Below are positions 1 to 9,216 of a DNA stretch of 64,000 nucleotides, in pieces (the first letter of the stretch is position 1; the number at the start of each line of letters is the position of its first letter). The stretch spans positions 2,790,001 through 2,854,000 of the forward strand of contig NZ_JAFBCD010000001.1 in NCBI RefSeq assembly GCF_016907545.1, read 5' to 3'. The translations under genes and the position numbers were made by a program. The DNA comes from Paenarthrobacter ilicis. Its GTDB lineage: Bacteria > Actinomycetota > Actinomycetes > Actinomycetales > Micrococcaceae. The notes beneath the pieces were generated by a model, which did not search any database, was not told the DNA's origin, and saw only the letters and a list, made by a program, of their open reading frames with translations.

Positions 1-1042
1 CGATGATCACTGTTCCGGAAAGCCATCCTGCATGGTCCTTGCCGGTCCATGCCAAAGCCAGCACCAGGATGGGCCAGTGCCACAGGTAAAGAGCATAGGA
101 ATTGTCGCCCAAACGGACCAGGAACTTGGAACTCAGGATCCGGTCCACGCCGAACCTGCTGCCCGTTTGCCCTGCCGCAATGACGGCGACGGCCGCCAAA
201 GTGGGCCAGAGGGCAACGAAACCGGGGAAAGCAGTCTGGACCTGCAGCACCACGCCGCAGCTGAGCATGGCGATCACGCCGGCCCACCCCATCAGCACCC
301 GGATGGGCTTGGAGAAGTTCAGGCCGGGCAGGACCAGCGCCAGCAGTGTCCCCAAGGCGAATTCCCACAACCTGGCAAAGGTATCGAAGTATGCCACGGC
401 CTGGTCCAGCGCCGTGAAGATCACGGAATACGCAAGTGACAGAACGAAAATGGCGCCAAAGACGTAGGTCAGGGTGGCCCGGTACCTCAGCTGGTAACGG
501 CGGCAGAGCAACGCCACGGTGGCAAAAATAACGGGCCAGATGATGAAGATCTGCCCCTGGATGGAAAGCGACCAGAAGTGCTGGAGGGGGCTGGCAAGGC
601 TGTGGTCTGCAGCGTAGTAGTCCACAGCCAATCCTTGCAGCAGCCAGTTCTCGAAGTAGAAAAGGGCCGCCCACCCCTGGTCCACCACTCCCACCCAGCG
701 CGTGGGCGGCAGCACCAGGAAGGTGGCCACGAGGGTGGCCAGCAGGACCACCACCACGGCGGGCAGCAACCGGCGGAACAAGTGGAGCCAATGGCGCAGG
801 AGGCCCATGGGCCTGCCCTGCTTGTAGCGGCCCGTGAACTGCAGCGTCATGAGGAAGGCGGAGATCAGAAGGAACACGTCCACGCCGCCGGACACCCTGC
901 CGATCCACACGTGGTAGCTGACAACCATCAGGACGGCCAGCGACCGCAGACCCTGGATTTCCGGGCGGAACTTGGACTTTGCGACGGGTGCCAAAGCCCG
1001 CCTGCCGGAGGGGGCAGGGGGCGGGGCGGTTCGCATAGTCAC
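1..1042 (-). CDS. Acyltransferase family 3 membrane protein (OafA/YrhL type), 3' end outside the window
   Basis: The minus strand is open from a GTG at 1042 to the window edge (at least 347 residues). It reads KFRPEIQGLRSLAVLMVV followed by a histidine (SYHVWIG) and GGVDVFLLISAFLMT, the usual start of acyltransferase-3 proteins, which transfer acyl groups to cell-surface or secreted sugars. Several hydrophobic helices follow, and HFWSLSIQGQIFIIWPV is also typical of the family. GTG 1042 is preferred over ATG 1036 because GAGGAA lies 9 bases upstream. The C-terminus, including any SGNH domain, lies beyond the window, so substrate and full domain content cannot be given. Confidence 0.85.
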   Translation of the reverse strand, partial: MTMRTAPPPAPSGRRALAPVAKSKFRPEIQGLRSLAVLMVVSYHVWIGRVSGGVDVFLLISAFLMTLQFTGRYKQGRPMGLLRHWLHLFRRLLPAVVVVLLATLVATFLVLPPTRWVGVVDQGWAALFYFENWLLQGLAVDYYAADHSLASPLQHFWSLSIQGQIFIIWPVIFATVALLCRRYQLRYRATLTYVFGAIFVLSLAYSVIFTALDQAVAYFDTFARLWEFALGTLLALVLPGLNFSKPIRVLMGWAGVIAMLSCGVVLQVQTAFPGFVALWPTLAAVAVIAAGQTGSRFGVDRILSSKFLVRLGDNSYALYLWHWPILVLALAWTGKDHAGWLSGTVII

Positions 1043-1232
1043 GTTAGGCAGTTCCTCAAGGTTCCGGCACAAAGCATCCATCATACGCGGGTGGGCCTTC
1101 CAGACCCATCCGCCAGCATGATGGCCATCACATTGCACGCGTCATTCGGCGCAATCCTGACCCTGCATTCTGGCAGGCAAACCTGTGCGTGACCTGTGGC
1201 GATCCCTCCCCGCCCCCTCAGGGCGGACCATG

Positions 1233-2348
1233 TCAGGCCGCGGAACTTATGTGACTGACTTCACGATCCGCACCCTTTGCCAGCTGCCGGGCCAGGTACC
1301 TGGCATCACGCGTGACGCCAGGAAGGGTGGCCGAGGCTGCTGAAAACAGGAACTCCTGGCCAAGGAAGCACAACCCTGGAACATCATCCGCCACCCCCCT
1401 GGTTTGGCGCGGTACTCCCTGGGAGTTGAACGCCGGGAGCTCAATCCACGAATAATCCTCGTGATAACCGGTGCACCAAATGACCGTCCCGGCATTGACC
1501 AGGGAACCGTCCTGGAGCACCGGCAAGCCGCCCTTGACGCCTGCCACCCTAGGGACAAGAGTGACCCCGGCTGCCTTGAGATCCTTGGTCTTGGTCCTGA
1601 TCAGGGGAGCACCCATGGACCGGAACGCCGGCGCCGCCTTCCTTCCCACCGGAGTATTGACGTTGAGGATGTGCATGCCCACAAAGCGCACCACCGGCAG
1701 CGCGAACCTGGCCGCATTCCTGCCATGCTTCATGGGCATCTCCCCATGCGGTGAGCCCGCCAGGGACGTGGAGTGGGTGCGACAGAGCTCCGCCGCAATT
1801 TCCGCCCCGGAATTGCCCAGGCCCACCACCAAGACCCCACCGTCGCCTATTGCTTGCGGATTCCTGTACTGATCCGAGTGAAGTTGGAGAATGCCTGGAT
1901 CCAAGGCACCGGCGAACTCCGGCACACGCCGCATCCGGTGTCCCCCGGTGGAAACCACCACGTTGCGGGACCAGCACAGCTGCCGTGTGCCGTCCGCAGG
2001 GAGGACTTCTGTACGGAACATCCCCGCCTCTGAACGGATGGACTCCACCCGGCGGCCTCCAACAAAGGGCAGGTCAAAGCGGGCCACATAATCCTCCAGA
2101 TAATCGGCCATGGTGTCCTTGGAAGGGAAATCCAGCCGATCACCCGGAAACGGGACACCCGGCAAGGAGTCGTACTTGGCCGGAGTGAAGAGCCTGAGCG
2201 AGTCCCACCGTTGACGCCAGGCATCCCCAGGCCTGGCGTTTGCGTCGAGAATGACGAAGTCCCGCCCCTCCCTCGCCAGCCAGTAGGCCAGCGCCAGCCC
2301 GGCTTGCCCACCGCCCACAATGACCGTGTCCACCTCATGTGCTTCCAT
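1233..2348 (-). CDS. FAD/NAD(P)-dependent flavin monooxygenase-like oxidoreductase
   Basis: This is a two-dinucleotide-fold flavoprotein of the FMO/CzcO type. Near the N-terminus DTVIVGGGQAGLALAYWL is the FAD Rossmann motif (GxGxxG), followed by RPGDAWRQRWDSLRLFTP, usual for this group. The central VLVVGLGNSGAEIAAEL is the NADPH Rossmann motif, and IWCTGYHEDYSW matches the C-terminal FMO-like segment. The frame is open further upstream to a GTG at 2501, but those 51 residues do not look like protein; the ATG at 2348 follows GGAAGG and puts the FAD motif at the N-terminus (371 residues). The substrate is unknown. It lies downstream of a LuxR-type regulator on the same strand, about 200 bases away, so common control is possible. 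Confidence 0.8.
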   Translation of the reverse strand: MEAHEVDTVIVGGGQAGLALAYWLAREGRDFVILDANARPGDAWRQRWDSLRLFTPAKYDSLPGVPFPGDRLDFPSKDTMADYLEDYVARFDLPFVGGRRVESIRSEAGMFRTEVLPADGTRQLCWSRNVVVSTGGHRMRRVPEFAGALDPGILQLHSDQYRNPQAIGDGGVLVVGLGNSGAEIAAELCRTHSTSLAGSPHGEMPMKHGRNAARFALPVVRFVGMHILNVNTPVGRKAAPAFRSMGAPLIRTKTKDLKAAGVTLVPRVAGVKGGLPVLQDGSLVNAGTVIWCTGYHEDYSWIELPAFNSQGVPRQTRGVADDVPGLCFLGQEFLFSAASATLPGVTRDARYLARQLAKGADREVSHISSAA

Positions 2349-2552
2349 GGCTGCTGCCATCCTTCCGGTGATCAATGAAGCCTGATACAGCCACGCTATG
2401 TGGGAGGAATCCAGGACCGCATCGGCCGGAATATGCAATGCCGGAATGGTGCCATGGGTATTAATGCGCATCTGGCCGGGACCTCCACTGGGCAGTGCCA
2501 AAAGACCAAGGGCTGAAAGATCACGGCTGAAAGACCACGGCGGAAAACCACG

Positions 2553-4187
2553 TCAGTGCAGAAGTCCGTGCTCGAATGCATAACTGGTGGCTGCAGCGCG
2601 GGAGGGCACGTCCAGTTTGGTCAAAACGTTGCTGACGTGGCGTGCCACCGTCTTTTCGCTGAGGAACAACTGGTGGGCTATCGCTTTATTGGAGAGGCCG
2701 CCGGCGATCAGCGCCACCACCTCCATCTCGCGTGCAGTCAGCACGGATTTACCCGTGCTCTTGGCAGCTGCCAGCTCCAGCACGCCGGCCAGGGCCGGTG
2801 CTGCGCCCAAGTCAGCGAACTCCCCCGCGGCCGCCTCGTATTCCATGGCGGCGGAATCGTCATCACCCAGGGCAGCGCAGGCCCGCCCCGCCATGACCCG
2901 CGCCACCGCCGCCGGGAACGGAGCTTCAAGGCTGAACCAGAGCCGCCATGCCTGGCGGGCCGTGGACAAGGCAGCATTGGCATTGCCTTCGGCCAGGAGG
3001 ACAGCGGCCTCCGATTGGGCGGCACCGGCCAACTCCAGCGGCCGGTTGCTGCCGTTGAGGGGAGCCACCAACTCGTCGACGGCGGCCCGGGCCGCGGCAA
3101 CGTCTCCCGCTCCGAGGCTGATCTCCACGACGGCGGGAAGCAGCCGCCGTCGGTTGGCGGGATCGGCTGCTGCCGCAGCGCGTTCCACCCGGGACCTTGC
3201 CTCGGCTGTTTTACCGCACGCCAACCTGAGCAGCGCCAATCCGGGCTCGGGTTCAAAACCTGTGCCAGCAGCAACCCGATAGGCCCGTTCCGCTTCTGCC
3301 CACCTGCCCCGGAGCCTGCACACCTCCGCCTCCTGGTACCACGCGCCGAAAGTAGCATCGGGGTCACCCTTACGGACACGGTCTTCACCAGCGCGGGCCA
3401 CCTCCAGCGCCTGGTCCCATGCACCATGGAGTATCAGCAGTTCGGCCCGGTAGGCCTGGCATTGTCCGCCGAACATCACCATGTCCGGGCGTTCCCCGCA
3501 CCATTCCTGCAGTGCAGCCGTCCATTCCTGGGCGCGGCCAACATCCTGGGCCACGCGGCAACTGCCCAACACGGCGCAATAGATGATCCCCGTGGGGATG
3601 GGCGAGACTTCGCCGCCCGTCACTTCAAGCATCACCTCGTCCAGCAGCCGCATCCCTTCATCGGGCTTTCCCAGCGCCACCAGGGTGGTGCCCACTCCCA
3701 GCCGGGCCATGGCCGTGAGGTCCGTTTCACCCAGGGACAAGCCAAGGGCAAGTGCCTTGCGGAACATCGTGTGGCTGGCCGCCGGATCACCGCCACGCAG
3801 GGTTCCCAGGGCTGCAGGTATCAGCAAGTAGCCTTTGCCGGTGCTGGGACCTTGCACCCCCTCCAGCCCATGATTGGCCTTGGACAGCCAACCGCTTCCA
3901 CGCGCATGCTCCCCCATATCCAGCAGGAACATCACCAACCATGCAGCGCAGCGGGCAGCGCTGTCGGTATCGCCAATGGTCAGGTACTCGTGATGCGCCC
4001 TGCCAAGATTTTCTGTCCCCTCTTTGTGGAAGCCCAGCAGCATCGCCAGGGAGGCCAGTGTTTCCAGGTCCTGGGGTGGAATGCCGCCGTCAAGGTCGGC
4101 GCGCCTCAGGCACTCCAAAGCCTCGCGCCAGCGGCGTTCCGTGAAGGCCGAGCGTCCCAAATCCAGAGCGGTTGCCGGTAGCGTCAT
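2553..4187 (-). CDS. LuxR-family transcriptional regulator with TPR-like helical repeats
   Basis: A 544-residue protein whose last 65 residues form a LuxR/GerE helix-turn-helix: [19 protein letters not shown], then [20 protein letters not shown] and [12 protein letters not shown]. The rest is alanine- and leucine-rich helical sequence resembling tetratricopeptide repeats, with no N-terminal P-loop, so it is a stand-alone LuxR regulator rather than a MalT/LAL ATPase. The frame opens at GTG 4223, but ATG 4187 has AGGA about 6 bases upstream and starts the recognisable sequence [15 protein letters not shown]. The neighbouring monooxygenase is a plausible but unproven target. The signal it senses is not visible. 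Confidence 0.82.
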   Translation of the reverse strand: MTLPATALDLGRSAFTERRWREALECLRRADLDGGIPPQDLETLASLAMLLGFHKEGTENLGRAHHEYLTIGDTDSAARCAAWLVMFLLDMGEHARGSGWLSKANHGLEGVQGPSTGKGYLLIPAALGTLRGGDPAASHTMFRKALALGLSLGETDLTAMARLGVGTTLVALGKPDEGMRLLDEVMLEVTGGEVSPIPTGIIYCAVLGSCRVAQDVGRAQEWTAALQEWCGERPDMVMFGGQCQAYRAELLILHGAWDQALEVARAGEDRVRKGDPDATFGAWYQEAEVCRLRGRWAEAERAYRVAAGTGFEPEPGLALLRLACGKTAEARSRVERAAAAADPANRRRLLPAVVEISLGAGDVAAARAAVDELVAPLNGSNRPLELAGAAQSEAAVLLAEGNANAALSTARQAWRLWFSLEAPFPAAVARVMAGRACAALGDDDSAAMEYEAAAGEFADLGAAPALAGVLELAAAKSTGKSVLTAREMEVVALIAGGLSNKAIAHQLFLSEKTVARHVSNVLTKLDVPSRAAATSYAFEHGLLH

Positions 4188-4301
4188 GACGAATCCTGCG
4201 GCAGCGGCAGGCTGGAGCACCACCCGCCGGGCCGTGTGAGCGTCAGGTTACTCCCGCCGTCGTGCCCCCACAATAGCGGGCGGGAAGCGGCCGCAGACAG
4301 C

Positions 4302-4341
4302 AAAGAACCCCGGCTACGAAGCAACGTGGCCGGGGTTCTTT
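4302..4341 (-). terminator. Perfect 13-bp hairpin terminator after groEL
   Basis: AAAGAACCCCGGC (4302-4314) and GCCGGGGTTCTTT (4329-4341) are perfect complements around a 14-base loop. It lies 13 bases past the groEL stop. The A/T ends of the stem let it work in both directions, but the only gene reading toward it is groEL. Confidence 0.85.
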
Positions 4342-4354
4342 TCAGGCGGTCAGC

Positions 4355-5980
<1,626 letters not shown>

Positions 5981-6052
5981 TCAAGACAGAAAACCCGCAC
6001 CGCTGACGGCTGGAATAATTCCAACGCGACGGCGGTGCGGGGCTCCGGGAAG

Positions 6053-6349
6053 TTACTTTACGACGATCGCAAGGACGTCGCGGGCGGACAGAACGAGGTA
6101 CTCGTTGCCGCCGGTCTTGACTTCGGTTCCACCGTACTTGGAGTAGATGACGACGTCGCCAACAGCTACGTCAACCGGTACGCGGTTTCCGTTGTCATCG
6201 AAGCGGCCGGGGCCGATTGCAACAACTTCGCCTTCCTGCGGCTTCTCCTGTGCGGAGTCCGGAATGACCAGGCCGGAAGCCGTGGTCTGCTCTGCTTCGA
6301 GCGGGCGAACAACAATACGATCCTCAAGAGGCTTAATCGAGACCGACAC
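6053..6349 (-). CDS. groES: Co-chaperonin GroES
   Basis: A 98-residue GroES, the lid of the GroEL chamber, with [18 protein letters not shown] at the N-terminus, the mobile loop around [12 protein letters not shown], and the C-terminal [15 protein letters not shown]. The frame extends up to 6379, but the GTG at 6349 is the real start: AAGGAGA lies 6 bases upstream and the protein then begins exactly like other actinobacterial GroES. First gene of the groES-groEL operon, behind a sigma-A-like promoter and two CIRCE elements. Confidence 0.97.
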   Translation of the reverse strand: MSVSIKPLEDRIVVRPLEAEQTTASGLVIPDSAQEKPQEGEVVAIGPGRFDDNGNRVPVDVAVGDVVIYSKYGGTEVKTGGNEYLVLSARDVLAIVVK

Positions 6350-6444
6350 TCGGACTCTCCTTTTCATGAGCTGATTCATGGACTAAGAACTGGGGTGCCG
6401 GAGCGTGCATCCGTCGTCGCGGTGCCGGAAGACGCTTGGCGTGG

Positions 6445-6471
6445 TTAGCACCCTCCGGGGGAGAGTGCTAA
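6445..6471 (-). promoter_or_regulatory. CIRCE operator 1 (HrcA site)
   Basis: TTAGCACCC, nine bases, then GAGTGCTAA. The CIRCE consensus is TTAGCACTC-N9-GAGTGCTAA, so only one base differs. It lies just downstream of the predicted groES -10 box, where bound HrcA would block transcription. hrcA itself is not in the window. Confidence 0.93.
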
Positions 6472-6475
6472 TACG

Positions 6476-6504
6476 ACTCTATGTAAGCGTTAGCACTCGG
6501 TCAA
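6476..6504 (-). promoter_or_regulatory. groES-groEL promoter
   Basis: Read on the minus strand, TTGACC (6504-6499), a 17-base spacer and TAGAGT (6481-6476) form a vegetative-type promoter. The spacer is occupied by one half of CIRCE 2, and CIRCE 1 follows the -10 box. Confidence 0.75.
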
Positions 6505-6516
6505 GGTGAGTGCCAG
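6490..6516 (-). promoter_or_regulatory. CIRCE operator 2 (HrcA site), overlapping the promoter
   Basis: TTAGCACTC, nine bases, GAGTGCCAG. The first half matches the CIRCE consensus perfectly and the second differs at two of nine positions. It covers the -35 box and the spacer of the groES promoter, so with CIRCE 1 the promoter is bracketed by two operators. Confidence 0.85.
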
Positions 6517-6540
6517 CATTTCGTCATGGGTGAACGGACC

Positions 6541-6903
6541 CTACTGGCCCCTGAGGTCCTCAAGACCCAGATCTTCCCCGTCGTCCCCGTCCTCCATCCG
6601 GGCGGATCTGCGGTTGCGGTACAAGAGGACCGCGGCTGCCAGGGCAACCACGCCGGAGACCACCAGTGCAATGGTCCCTCCGAGGCGTGCCCCGCTGTAG
6701 GTTTCACGGATTTCCCGGGCTTCCTCGGTGGCGTCATTGACGCTTTTGCCCGTCACGGAATAGGCGGCTGAATTGAAGGAGTCCAACGCAAAGATAATGA
6801 TCAGCAGGGCGATGCACACCACGGCAACCACCACCCCGGCGATGAGTGCCGGCCGGGCGTATCTGGTGATGAGGGACTGCTGTGGGGCTGCGTTGTCTTC
6901 CAT
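6541..6903 (-). CDS. Small two-helix membrane protein of unknown function
   Basis: 120 residues with two clear membrane helices (ALIAGVVVAVVCIALLIIIF, about residues 19-38, and GTIALVVSGVVALAAAVLLY, about 76-95), a polar stretch between them and an acidic C-terminal tail (MEDGDDGEDLGLEDLRGQ). No enzyme motif is visible and I do not recognise the family. The start ATG has no Shine-Dalgarno sequence; TAGGGT ends 7 bases before it, suggesting a leaderless transcript. It ends only 25 bases from the outer edge of CIRCE 2 but reads away from nothing obvious, and its link to groES may be positional only. Confidence 0.75.
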   Translation of the reverse strand: MEDNAAPQQSLITRYARPALIAGVVVAVVCIALLIIIFALDSFNSAAYSVTGKSVNDATEEAREIRETYSGARLGGTIALVVSGVVALAAAVLLYRNRRSARMEDGDDGEDLGLEDLRGQ

Positions 6904-6970
6904 GAAAACAACCCTATCCGGCTGATCAGCGAGTCACACTTTCATAACGGACGGCGTTAGTCTTGAACGC

Positions 6971-8200
6971 ATGCCCAACGCACCCCAGGAAAACATTGCA
7001 CCCCTTCTCAGCACCGAAGGGTGGGAGTTGCTGGGCTCATTGGGCCCTTACAAGGATGAGGACGCGTTCCGCATCAACGCCGAGCTCCGCAAGGCCGGCC
7101 ACTCCCCGGACCTGGTGGCAGCAGTGCTCACCCAGTCCCGGTTGCGGACCCGGGCCGAAGCCAAGTTCGGCGATTTTGCCCACCACATGCTCTTCACCAA
7201 AGCAGGTCTTGAGCAGGCCACGCGCCTGAACGTAGCTGCCCGCCACGCCGAGCGCTTCGCCAACGCCGGCGTCACCCACGTGGCCGACCTTGGCTGCGGG
7301 TTGGGCGCCGACTCCCTGGCCATGGCCTCCATGGACATCCCGGTCACCGCCGTGGACATGGATGAGACTACCGCTGCTTGTGCCACCATCAACCTCATGC
7401 CGTTCCCGCACGCCAAGGTGCTCCACTCCGATGCCACCGCAGTGGACTTGGAGGGCATCGACGGCGTGTGGATGGATCCGGCCCGCCGCACCACGTCCAC
7501 CTCCGGCACCACCAGGATCTGGGATCCCGAGGCCTTTTCACCACCGTTGTCCTTCGTGGAGCAAGTCGCCGCCACCGGACGGGCTGTGGGGGTCAAGATG
7601 GGGCCCGGCATGCCGCACGACTCCGTTCCCGCGAACTGCGAGGCCCAATGGGTGTCGGTGGGCGGCGACGTCACGGAAGTGACCCTCTGGTTCAACGCGG
7701 TGGCACGCCCCGGAGTCCGGCGCGCCGCCTTGGTGATCGGCAGCCAGGGCGCCGCGGAAATCACCAGCGGCGAGAATTTCGACGGCGGTCCGGCAGCCGA
7801 CGTCGGGCCGGTCACCGGCTACCTGTACGAACCCGATGGGGCGGTAATCCGCGCAGGCCTGGTGGCCGACGTCGCGCAGAGGCTGGACGGGCACCTGGTG
7901 GACGAACACATCGCCTACATCTGCGCCCCGGAGCTGCACGACACCCCGTTTGCCCGCGCCTACAAAGTGCTGGACGTCATGCCGTACAACGTCAAAGCGC
8001 TCAAGGCCTGGGTCAAGAGCAACGGAATCACGGTGCTGGACATCAAAAAGCGCGGCACAGCGGTCACCCCCGAGGAACTCCGCAAGCAGCTCCTGCCCGC
8101 CAAACCGGACAAGTCCCTGGGGACAAAAACAGCCACCCTGGTCCTCACCAGGATCGGTGAGGACAGAGTGGCTGTTGTGGTGGAACCGGTCACTGCCTAG
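6971..8200 (+). CDS. Class I SAM-dependent methyltransferase with C-terminal THUMP-like domain
   Basis: 409 residues. The SAM-binding motif is HVADLGCGLGADSLAMA (about residues 103-119), the acidic loop after strand 2 is VTAVDMDETTAA, and VWMDPARRT resembles the motif IV loop of nucleic-acid methyltransferases. The C-terminal part, from LHDTPFARAYKVLDVMPYN through ITVLDIKKRG, fits the THUMP-like domain found behind such methyltransferases in actinobacteria. An RNA substrate is likely from family knowledge but not shown. No Shine-Dalgarno sequence precedes the ATG; TAGTCT lies 7 bases upstream, as expected for leaderless initiation. It ends convergently with the shikimate-dehydrogenase-like gene. 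Confidence 0.85.
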   Translation: MPNAPQENIAPLLSTEGWELLGSLGPYKDEDAFRINAELRKAGHSPDLVAAVLTQSRLRTRAEAKFGDFAHHMLFTKAGLEQATRLNVAARHAERFANAGVTHVADLGCGLGADSLAMASMDIPVTAVDMDETTAACATINLMPFPHAKVLHSDATAVDLEGIDGVWMDPARRTTSTSGTTRIWDPEAFSPPLSFVEQVAATGRAVGVKMGPGMPHDSVPANCEAQWVSVGGDVTEVTLWFNAVARPGVRRAALVIGSQGAAEITSGENFDGGPAADVGPVTGYLYEPDGAVIRAGLVADVAQRLDGHLVDEHIAYICAPELHDTPFARAYKVLDVMPYNVKALKAWVKSNGITVLDIKKRGTAVTPEELRKQLLPAKPDKSLGTKTATLVLTRIGEDRVAVVVEPVTA

Positions 8201-8219
8201 ACGTCAGCACCACCAACAG

Positions 8220-9047
8220 TCAGCGACGCGAGAATTCCGAGGCTTCGCGTACCTGATCGGCCGTGGGACGCACGCCCGTGTACAGGACGAATTGCTCCTC
8301 GGCCTGGATGGCAATGACTTCGGCACCGGTAATCACCGGTTTGCCCGCCGCACGGGCAGCCTTGATAAGGGGCGTCTCGGAGGGCAGTGCCACAACATCG
8401 AAAACCACCGAGGCGGCGTCAACGGTTGCTTCGTCGAAGGACTGCACGGTTTCATCGGCCCCGGCCATGCCCAGGGGCGTGACGTTGATAATGAGGTCTG
8501 CCGTGGATCCATTGACGTCGGCCTGCCAGGCATAGCCGTAAAGATCGGCCAGTGCGCGGCCGGATTCCTCGTTGCGGGCAAGGATGGTGACGGCGCCGAA
8601 TCCGGCATCGCGGAGGGCGGCCGCAACAGCCTTGGCCATCCCCCCTGAGCCGCGGAGCAGGACGGAATGGCCGCTGGGGACCTGGTGCTCCCGCAAGAGG
8701 CGCGCGATCGCGATGTAGTCGGTGTTGTAGGCAGTGAGGACACCCTGGTTGTTCACGATGGTGTTCACCGAGTCGATCGCTTTGGCCGAGGGGTCCATCA
8801 CGTCCACCAGCTCAATGACGGCTTCCTTGTAGGGCATGGACACCGCGGCACCCCGAATGGGGAGGCCGCGGATGCCCGCCACCGCTTGGGCGATGTCCGC
8901 AGGGGCGAATGCTTTGTACACAAAGTTCAAGCCGAGCAGATCGTACAAATAGTTGTGGAACCGGGTCCCGATATTGCTGGGCCGGGCAGCAAGCGAAATG
9001 CAGAGGGACATGTCTTTGTTGAGGATGGGCATTCCCCCATTTAACAC
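8220..9047 (-). CDS. Shikimate 5-dehydrogenase-like protein (AroE family)
   Basis: 275 residues. Recognisable AroE elements are AVSMPYKEAVIELVD (with the conserved lysine), AYNTDYIAIARLL (conserved Asp), the NAD(P)-binding GSGGMAKAVAAAL and NVTPLGMAG. Family members reduce 3-dehydroshikimate or related quinate-type substrates. The sequence is divergent (SMPYKE instead of TIPHK) and the N-terminus LCISLAARPSNIGTRFHNYL differs from housekeeping AroE, so the real substrate may differ. The start is uncertain: GTG 9047, ATG 9032 or ATG 9017. The gene begins about 10 bases after the type B L36 stop, so it appears to be the third gene of the putative zinc-starvation operon. Confidence 0.8.
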   Translation of the reverse strand: MLNGGMPILNKDMSLCISLAARPSNIGTRFHNYLYDLLGLNFVYKAFAPADIAQAVAGIRGLPIRGAAVSMPYKEAVIELVDVMDPSAKAIDSVNTIVNNQGVLTAYNTDYIAIARLLREHQVPSGHSVLLRGSGGMAKAVAAALRDAGFGAVTILARNEESGRALADLYGYAWQADVNGSTADLIINVTPLGMAGADETVQSFDEATVDAASVVFDVVALPSETPLIKAARAAGKPVITGAEVIAIQAEEQFVLYTGVRPTADQVREASEFSRR

Positions 9048-9057
9048 CGCCGTGGGA

Positions 9058-9180
9058 TCAGCCTTGCCGCGCTTTCATCCGCGGGTTGTTCTTGTTGATG
9101 ACAAAAGTGCGGCCGCGCCTGCGGACGATCTGCGCCCCCGGGATCTTCTTGAGGGCGCGCAGTGAATTCCTGACCTTCAT
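9058..9180 (-). CDS. rpmJ: 50S ribosomal protein L36, type B (zinc-independent paralogue)
   Basis: A 40-residue gene starting [19 protein letters not shown] and ending [12 protein letters not shown], with AAGGAG 7 bases before the ATG. It is L36 without the zinc-ribbon cysteines (the C-minus form), which can replace the zinc-binding L36 in the ribosome when zinc is scarce. The zinc-binding copy is at 43646-43759. Its neighbours fit this role: a COG0523/CobW-type gene 36 bases upstream with a Zur-like operator in its promoter. The short length makes it easy to miss, but sequence, start signal and context are all convincing. Confidence 0.93.
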   Translation of the reverse strand: MKVRNSLRALKKIPGAQIVRRRGRTFVINKNNPRMKARQG

Positions 9181-9216
9181 GGTGTTTCTCCTTTGTGTAT
9201 TTCCTGGTGGGGTGGC

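Noticed and set aside
1043..1232. A possible small gene between the acyltransferase and the monooxygenase
   Set aside because: Short frames exist but none has a Shine-Dalgarno or protein-like composition; I see nothing else in these bases.
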